Positions 56,890 through 64,000 of a stretch of DNA of 64,000 nt are shown here, one piece after another; the first letter of the stretch is position 1; each line of letters begins with the position of its first letter. The notes under the pieces were generated by a model, which was not told the origin of the DNA, ran no database searches, and saw only the letters and a list, made by a program, of their open reading frames with translations. The translations under genes were made by a program, and so were the position numbers. This DNA is from Chamaelirium japonicum (lineage: Eukaryota; Streptophyta; Magnoliopsida; Liliales; Melanthiaceae). The DNA lies in the NCBI GenBank assembly GCA_947650365.1, contig OX393552.1, positions 19,060,351-19,124,350 on the forward strand. Reading direction: 5' to 3'.

Positions 56890-57350
56890 CTCAGATGAAG
56901 ACTTAGAACTTGGAGAACGATTGCACAACCGGCACGTCTACGTCTCGGGATATATCAAGGAGAAGTCGGTAAATCGAATCCTGCTAGATTGTGGCTTCGA
57001 CGTCAACATCATGCCCATCCAGATAATGTGGCAACTCGGCATCACTAATGACCAGCTCTCGCACAGCCAGCTGGTCATCCAAGGGTTCAACCAGGGCGGG
57101 CAGTCCACTATCGGAATCATCCGCTTGAAGCTTTCAATTGGCCCACTCGACACAACGGTCCTCTTCCACATCATTGATTGCCAGACATCGTATCGCCTCT
57201 TGTTGGGAAGACCATGGCTACATGAGAACGGCATTGTAGTGTCCACTTGGCATCAGTGCCTTAAGTACTACGAGGAAGGCATGGAGAAGTGCATCGTCGC
57301 TGATGATAAGCCGTTCAATGAAGCCGAGGTATACCTTGCTGACGCCAAGT
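56890..57350 (+). pseudogene. Tat protease
   Basis: A retropepsin-like stretch: RILLDCGFDVNIMP (about 56975) where DSGS is usual, QLVIQGFNQ, and LLLGRPWLHENG (about 57195). The active-site serine is replaced, so activity is doubtful. Confidence 0.7.
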
Positions 57351-58679
57351 TCTATCAGGCAAAAGACCTTGTAGCAGAAGTCCTTCCAGCTAAAGCCCCT
57401 CGAGCCCTAAAAACTGAAGAAACCAAGCGAACTGAGACTTCTCCACCTGCAAATCCGATGCAACCTTCCGACAAAGCGATACTCGAAGTCAAGGAAGCAT
57501 CGAAATCAAGACAAATGATGCGCATCAACTCCAAGCCGAGAACAATACAACATACTCTGTTGCCCGTCCAAGCAACGCCTGTCTTATGCCTCGCACCTCA
57601 ATGGCTTTGCAAACCCGAGCGGCCACCTTCTACTTCGATAAGAGATCTGGTCCCGCCATTATCGGAAGCCAATGTCATCACTCTACAAGAAATGACATTA
57701 TCGTTACCTAGTCTGACGCAAGCTTTGAACCCGATTGGACCTGGCGGATCTACCAATATCAGTCGACTCGAATTCAAGCCAAAAGGGAGTTGGGGGAAAA
57801 ACACCACCAAGCTGCTGTTCAAAGCCGGCTACAATGAAGGAAGCGCTAGGCAAATGGGCATACTTCTCCCAGTGGCAATGCCACATGGGATGACTAGGAC
57901 TCAAGCTCGTCTGTTTCAAAGCGATGAACAAATTCTCCCGAACCGCCGAGGCATCGGCTCCAGTCAAACTTTGATGGTTGTCAAGATTGCAGCAAAGAAG
58001 ACCTTCACCTCCAACTACATTGGGGCAAAGATGGTAGACAAAGCAGCTGAAGGATCGACAATCTCCGATGCACGCTCTACCTATGCCAGCCGTTCCGATA
58101 GCAAAATAAGGCGGCGACGGGCTCGATGCCAAGCCTTACTCCAGAAGCAAAACAAAAGCAGTCAAAGCCGGTCAAACCTAAAGTGTACATCTGTGTTTGA
58201 AAGGCTCGGGCCAGTCAAGCAACCAAAGAAGAGGTCGGTGTTCGACCGTTTGGGAATGCCAGTCGAGGATGTCGTTTCAACACCCGCCCACCCACCCATG
58301 GCGACCGTCAATCATATCTCCGTTATCGAAACTGACAACGGTGACACTTCTACTTCGGATGACGAGTTACAAGATGCCCCATCGGTCCTCAAAGAAGGGG
58401 GTGCAGTCCACCGTTGATGACTTGAAGGAAATCAACTTGGGCATGAAAACGGAGCCCCGACCTACATTCGTCAGCACGCTCTTGACTCCTGAAGAAGAAG
58501 CTGCATACATCAAACTGCTCCAAGAGTACAGAGATGTCTTCACATGGTCTTACAAGGAGATGCTGGGTCTCGATCCTAAAATCGCAGTGCACCAGCTCAG
58601 CATCAAACACGGAGCCAGTGCCATCAAGTAAGGACAAAGACGCTATCGGCCAAAACTGGTACCCCAAATAGAATGCGAA

Positions 58680-59900
58680 GTAAACAAGCTAATTGAAGAC
58701 GGCTTCATCCGAGAGGTCAAGTACCCGACATGGATCTCCAGTGTCGTTCCAGTCAAAAAGAAGAATGGTCAAATCCGAGTATGTGTGGACTTAAGAGACT
58801 TGAACAATGCATGTCCAAAGGAAGATTTCCCCTTGCTAATCACAGAGCTAATGGTGGATGCTACGACAGGCCACGAGGTGCTAACTTTCATGGACGGATC
58901 CACAGGCTACAACCAGATCCGGATGGCATCCAAAGACGAAGAGCTCACGGTATTCCACACACCAAAGGGAATCTACTGCTACAAAGTTATGCTATTCGGC
59001 TTGAAAAATGCAGGAGCCACCTACCAACGAGCCATGCAGAGAATCTTCGACGATATTCTTCATCAAAACGTGAAGGGCTACATCGACGACCTTGTTGTAA
59101 AATCTAAAAAGAAGACAACGCATCTGCAAGACCTCGAGCTGATCTTCAAATGGCTTCGAAGGTACCAACTCTGCATGAATCCACTCAAGTGTGCATTTGG
59201 AGTCTCCTCAGAAAAATTCCTTGGCTTCATCGTACGACATCGAGGCATTGAGATAGATCAATCCAAAATTGATACTATCGTCAATATGCCAGCACCAAAG
59301 ACAGTACGAGACCTCAGAGGCCTTCAAGGGCACTTGACGTATATCCGAAGATTCATCGCCAACCTAACTGGGAAGTGCCATCCGTTCAGTCGCCTCATGA
59401 AGAAAGGAGCGCCGTTCAAATGGGATGATGCTTGCCAAGAAGCTCTCTAAAGCATCAAAGCTTATCTACTGAAGCCACCAGTTCTATCGGCGCCAGTTCA
59501 AAAAAGGCCGCTGATCCTTCACATTAGTGCCCAGGAGCAATCCTTGGGGGCACTCCTGGTCCAAGACAACAAGCTGGGCAAGGAGATAACATGCTACTAC
59601 TTGAGTTGCACTCTCGTCGGCGCAGAGCTAAACTACTCCCCGATCGAGATGGTCTGCTTGGCACTCATCTTCGCTACAAAGAAGCTGCGACACTACATGC
59701 TAGCTCACACCGTCAGACTCATATCGAAAGCCGACCCCCTCAAATATATCATGTCAAAGCCAGAGCTCTCTGGACGTCTAGCAAAGTGGGCACTACTTCT
59801 CCTCGAATTTGATATCACCTTCATGCCACAGAAGGTAGTTAAGGGGCAAGCTCTCGCGGATTTCCTTGCAGAATATCCCCTCTCGGTGGAATGGGAATTA
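58680..59900 (+). pseudogene. Tat reverse transcriptase and first RNase H
   Basis: RT: VDLRDLNNACPKEDFPLL (about 58785), FMDGSTGYNQI (about 58890), LFGLKNAGATYQR (about 58990), YIDDLVVKS (about 59080), LRGLQGHLTYIRRFI (about 59315). RNase H follows with YSPIEMVCLALIFA and LRHYM (about 59635-59700), ending near ADFLAEYP (about 59855). Broken. Confidence 0.82.
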
Positions 59901-59944
59901 TCAGAAGACCTCCCGGACGAAGAAGTCTTCTCCATCGACATCGT

Positions 59945-60350
59945 CCCCTCCTGGAAGATGTTCTTTGACAGTGCAGCAAGACAAGACATAGCTGGAGCAG
60001 AGGTTATCTTCGTCACTCCAAATGATGAGATACTCCTCTTCTCATTTCTGCTATCGGAACCGTGCTCCAACAATGTGGCAGAATATCAAGCTCTACTTAT
60101 CGGCCTCGAACTCGCCAACGATATGGAGTTTTAAAGAGTCGAGATTTTTGGTGACTCTCAACTCGTCATCCAGCAAGTCTTGGGGGCATACGAAGTCAAC
60201 AAAGAAGACCTAGTGCTGTTGCACGCGCAAGCTTTGGAACTCCTCGGCAAACTCGAAGCTGCTTCCATTCAGCATGTCTCCAGAAACCTCAACCAGCAGG
60301 TCGACGCACTCGCGAACTTAGCGGCTACACTCCCGTTTTCAGAAGAACGC
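59945..60350 (+). pseudogene. Tat second RNase H (plant type)
   Basis: WKMFFDSAARQDIAGAEV (about 59950), CSNNVAEYQALLIGLELA (about 60063), FGDSQLVIQQV (about 60150) and NQQVDALANLA (about 60290) are the motifs of the additional, cellular-type RNase H captured by the Tat lineage. Broken. Confidence 0.8.
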
Positions 60351-60459
60351 CAGCTCATCGTCCCCGTCTGCAGGAGAATAGTGCTCACCAAAGAAGAAGC
60401 CCCTATCGGGATCCCAGCTCAAGCCAACGCGGTGCACGTCATCGAAATTGAAGAGCAAG

Positions 60460-61706
60460 ACTAGAGGCAACCTTTCCTGGATTATCTAGTCCGTGGTAAA
60501 CTCCCTAACGATCCAAAGCGCAAAGTTGACATTCGTCGACGGTCTTTAAAGTTCTACCACTTCAACAACGAGCTGTACCGTCGAAGTTACGATGGCACGC
60601 TCCTAAGGTGCCTCGCGAAGGAAGAGGCAGAAGCAGCACTGGAGGAAGTACACGCTGGTATCTTTGGTTCGCACCAGTCCGGTCCAAAGCTCCACTTTCG
60701 CGTCAGGAGGATGGGCTATTACTGGCCCACCATGATTAAAGACAGCTTGGAGTTCGCAAAGAAATGTCACGCTTGCCAGCTACACGGAGATTACATCCGT
60801 CAACCGCCAGAACCTCTGCACCCAACAATCGCGTCGTGGCCCTTCGACGGGTGGGGACTCGACATTGTCGGTCCCCTACCCAAGTCATCCAAGCAACATC
60901 TTTATATTCTGGCAGCAACGGACTACTTCTCCAAATGGGCTGAAGCAATACCTCTACGAGAAGTGACAAGGCACTCCGTCATCAGCTTCATCCAGAATGA
61001 TATCATCTTCCAGTACGAAATCCCTCGCTACATCGTAACGGACAACAGGAAGCAATTCAAGTATGCTGCTGTCAGCCAGTTCTGCGCCAAATATGATATT
61101 AAGCAGAAATACTCAACAATGTACAATGCTCCGGCCAACGATCTGGCAGAGGCCTTCAATAAGACTCTTTGCAAGCTGCTGGAGAAATATGTCTCGAAAA
61201 CAAAGAAGGACTGGCACGAGCGCATGGGCGAAGCACTATGGGCCTACCGCACGTCTTATCGCACTCCAACGCAAGCAACTCCGTACTCCCTCGTCTATGG
61301 GGTTGAAGTCGTTCTTCCGCTCGAACTTCAGATCCTATCGCTTAGGATAGCGATCCAAGAAGGCCTCACCAGCGACGATAATGCCCAGCTCCGTCTAGCA
61401 GAATTAAAAGCCCTAGATGAAAGATGCCTCGAAGCTCAGCAACATCTGAAGTGTTATCAGGCCAGACTGACTCGCGCCTTCAACAAGAAGATCCGCCCTC
61501 GATCCTTCCAAACATGAGAACTGGTACTGGTAGTCAAACGCCCTATCATTCTTTCACATTAAGGAGGGAAGAAGTTTGACGCCAAATGGGATGGACCGCA
61601 CTCCATCAAAGAAGTCTACTCCAACGGTACTTATCTCCTGACCACGCCAGAAGGGCTCAGACTCGGCCCTATCAACGACAAATACCTCAAAAGGTACTAT
61701 GCCTAA
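60460..61706 (+). pseudogene. Tat integrase
   Basis: Zinc-binding HHCC region (HAG..SHQSG near 60650, CHACQ near 60768), catalytic core (GWGLDIVGPLP near 60850, ATDYFSKW near 60915, IVTDN near 61030), and a C-terminal region ending KYLKRYYA near 61706. Broken. Confidence 0.8.
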
Positions 61707-64000
61707 AGCAAGGCCACGCTCCTTGCTAAAAAAAAAAAAAAGGAATAAACGAACTACGTGTGACTTGATCCCTCTCAGTAGGGTACGTAGGTAGCCTACA
61801 AAGGTTTAGTCCAGACAAAAAAAGAAACATCCCAACGTCATCCAAGAAGGTCAGCCCAGAGGAGAACAAGTGCAGATCCACAAGTCCAGTCAGCAAACCA
61901 AAAGATGACAAGAATGTCAAAGTCCTTGAGGCGATGAAGCAGCTCGCCTTTCGCAGCTTACACGCGCTGCAACTCCAGGGCTAGAAAAGCCATCAACTTC
62001 CGACGCGTCACCAGCTATGCACACTGCATCGCAAGGTTCGCTCTGGAAGTCTTTTTGATCACTCCACCAACTTCCGGCACTTTGTCAACTTTTCACGCCG
62101 CCTCGCAAGCTCTGCTCCAAACGTCTTCTTGGTCGCTTGAGCTTTCCCCAAACGGAACTCCAGCTTCTAAAGCGACGCACGAGTAGCAGGTCGAAGTCCT
62201 TAAGGCGTCGAAGTGGCTCGCCTTCCGCAGCTTACACGCGCTGCAACTCCAGAGGTAGAGAAGCCGTCAACTTCTGACACATCACCAGCTATGCACGCTG
62301 CATCACAAGGTTCGCTCCGAAAGCCTTCTCGATCAATCCACCAGCTTTCGGCACTTCGTCAACTCTTCACGCCGCCTCGCAAGCCCTGCTCCAGACGTCT
62401 TCTCGGTCGCTTGAGCTTTCCCCAAACGGAACTCCAACTTCTGAAGCGACGCACGAGCAGCCTCCACCTTCTTATGTATCCGAACCAAGTCTGCAGTAGC
62501 AAGCGTGTGAAGCCCCTCCAGCCAACGTCTCTCTCCCTCGGTAGCAGCTAAGACCAAAGAAGCATCCTCCAGCGAAGATCGTCGCAAGCAATGAAGCTCG
62601 CCACCCTCCAAGAAGGTGTGCGTCTATTTTGAAAACAAAGAATCGTCTGCCTTGGAATCCGCCAGACTCGTGCAAAAGCTCGGGCCTATCTGAACATCGC
62701 CAGTCCCTCAAAGTCAAAGACTCGAAGGATTGGAACTGCCACTGAAGTCAAATGCAGTAACCCAAAGATAGGTGGATACATCGGCGACAACCGCACCCTT
62801 TGCGACCTCAAAAAAAAAAAGAGGACGAAGGAGCCACCTTCCCTGGCCTCCGAAGTCTCCGCTTCATCCTCGCACCAAGCGATCGTCACCACACTCGGCT
62901 TCGTCTTGTCCTCTCGCTGTGTCGTTGTCATCACGCTCCCACACCAAGAAGACGACAACACTCCGCTGAAGATGCCTAAACCCCAAGATTTCATCTCCAA
63001 GCCGCCGAAGAATGCTTCGTCTCCAAGCCGCCAAAGGAGCCTTCGTCTCCAAGCCGTCGAAGAGTCCTCCCCCTCCAAGCCGCCAAAGAATCCTTCGTCT
63101 CCAAGCTGTCGAAGAAACTTTCGTCTCCGCGAGCCGTCGAAGAATCCTTCGTCTCCAAGCCACCAAGCGAGCCTTCGTCTCCAAGCCATCGAAGAGTCCT
63201 CCACCTCCAAGCCGCCGAAGAATCCTTCATCTCAAAGCCGCAGAGATACTAGAACGTCTCCCGAGGCCAGGAGTACACTATCAGGTCAAGTGGGAGTAGA
63301 TCTTCGAAGTCACTACCGGTATGGGCACAAAGTCTTCAGCGCAGTGGTGAAAAAGCAGACTCAAGCTTGGGTGAAGGAGCTTCATGGAAACCGCCTCGTC
63401 GGTGTAAACTTTCTCGCTCAGCTTTGGCATCCTACAACTCGCATCGACGAATCCATCTCTGTGATGCGCTCATAGATAGGGATCTGGAGCATTGACAGAA
63501 GGTCTTCTCTCATTGAAGTACGATGGCGAAATACTCGAGTAAGGGGGAAGCGAAGGTACTTACTCCCACCGGAGAAGCTCTCAGCTATACACCCCGGCAA
63601 GGCCAAACCCTCGAAGATCGGATCCTGAAAAGACATAAGGGGAAGCGAAGGCACCACTCCCGTAGGACAAGTCCTTAGCAACTCACCCCGGCGAAGCCAA
63701 ACTCTCGAAAGCTCGCATCCTGAAAAGGCACAAGGGGAAGCAAAGGCGCCACTCCCGTAGAAGTCCTCAGCAACTCACCCCGGCGAAGCCAAACTCTTGA
63801 AAGCTCGCATCTTGAAAAGGCACAAGGGGAAGCTAAGGTGCCACTCCCGTAGGAGAAGTCCTCAGCTATCCACCCCGACAAAGCCAAACCTTCGAAGCTC
63901 AAATCCTGAAAAGACACAAGGGGAAGCAATCAAGTCAAGACAGGCTACAGGAAAAAAAAAAATCAAGGGGCCCACAGCCCCCTCGGATGGCAGGGGTCGC
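61707..64000 (+). repeat. Tat 3' non-coding region with tandem repeats
   Basis: Three arrays: a pair of units of about 285 bp (about 61925-62200 and 62208-62480, GGCTCGCCTTCCGCAGCTTACACG-like); about nine units of 26 bp (TCTCCAAGCCGCCGAAGAATCCTTCG, 62993-63240); and about four units of 90-95 bp (CCTGAAAAGGCACAAGGGGAAGC..., 63535-63930). Open frames on both strands across the 26-bp array are artefacts. The window ends here, before a 3' LTR. Confidence 0.75.

Larger units (their letters stand above)
51997..64000 (+). mobile_element. Ty3-gypsy element, Tat lineage (3' end beyond the window)
   Basis: Parts in order: probable 5' LTR (about 51997-54010), primer-binding region (from 54017), gag, protease, RT, RNase H, a second plant-type RNase H and integrase, then a long non-coding 3' region of tandem arrays running to the window end. 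Two RNase H domains and a long 3' region are marks of the Tat/Ogre/Retand lineage. The 3' LTR is not in the window. Broken, with roughly eight or more breaks in the coding region. Confidence 0.85.

Noticed and set aside
62864-63230. Minus-strand frames with repeated DSSTAWRRR-type peptides
   Set aside because: They are the reverse reading of a 26-bp tandem array in the Tat 3' region.
62993-63240. CRISPR-like regular repeats
   Set aside because: Units are contiguous without unique spacers and lie in a plant retroelement; this is a minisatellite.

Overview
This window is nuclear DNA of a flowering plant with a repeat-rich genome. The evidence is a BEL1-like (BELL/TALE) homeobox gene with plant exon boundaries, plant Ty1-copia, Ty3-gypsy (Tat lineage) and TRIM elements, and hAT and Mutator-like DNA elements. 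I cannot fix the species; a monocot or an early-diverging lineage is possible but unproven.

The only host gene I can support is one BLH1-like gene on the + strand. Its coding exons are 9028-9966, 41458-41834, 41932-41992 and 50992-51606. Joined at GT/AG sites they keep one frame and give 663 residues with the SKY/BELL (POX) domain, the TALE homeodomain and the ZIBEL motif. The locus spans 42.6 kb because intron 1 is 31.5 kb and intron 3 is 9.0 kb; intron 2 is only 97 bp. The two large introns are mostly transposable elements.

Layout. 1-8690: two diverged copies of a non-coding host segment flank a minus-strand copia remnant and a nested pair of copia elements, the inner one inserted in the LTR of the outer. 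8848-9966: putative 5' leader and exon 1. Intron 1 holds, in order: copia B (10907-21311) carrying a gag-protease gypsy-type element C; a Mutator-like element (21928-23670) carrying a truncated LINE; a TRIM (24615-24919); copia F (25060-31579) carrying a solo LTR; two non-coding LTR elements H1 (32781-35383) and H2 (35604-38911), the second carrying a hAT MITE; then degraded sequence. After exons 2 and 3, intron 3 holds a TRIM fragment, copia E (42454-47229) and a chimera D (48770-50561) whose LTRs are TRIM-like and whose interior comes from the copia A/E/F family. From about 51997 to the window end there is a large Tat-lineage Ty3-gypsy element whose 3' end lies outside.

Most insertions are fixed by exact target-site duplications (TSDs): GTATG, CTAGA, ATCTA, GTTTG, AGGCT, CTCCC, GGAAG, TTGAT, TGCTA, a 9-bp repeat for the Mutator-like element, an 8-bp repeat for the hAT MITE and a 17-bp repeat for the LINE. 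The strongest candidates for something not yet described are the H1/H2 family (non-coding, tandem-array interior, a hairpin near each end) and chimera D. All retroelements with coding remnants look broken and are treated as fossils.
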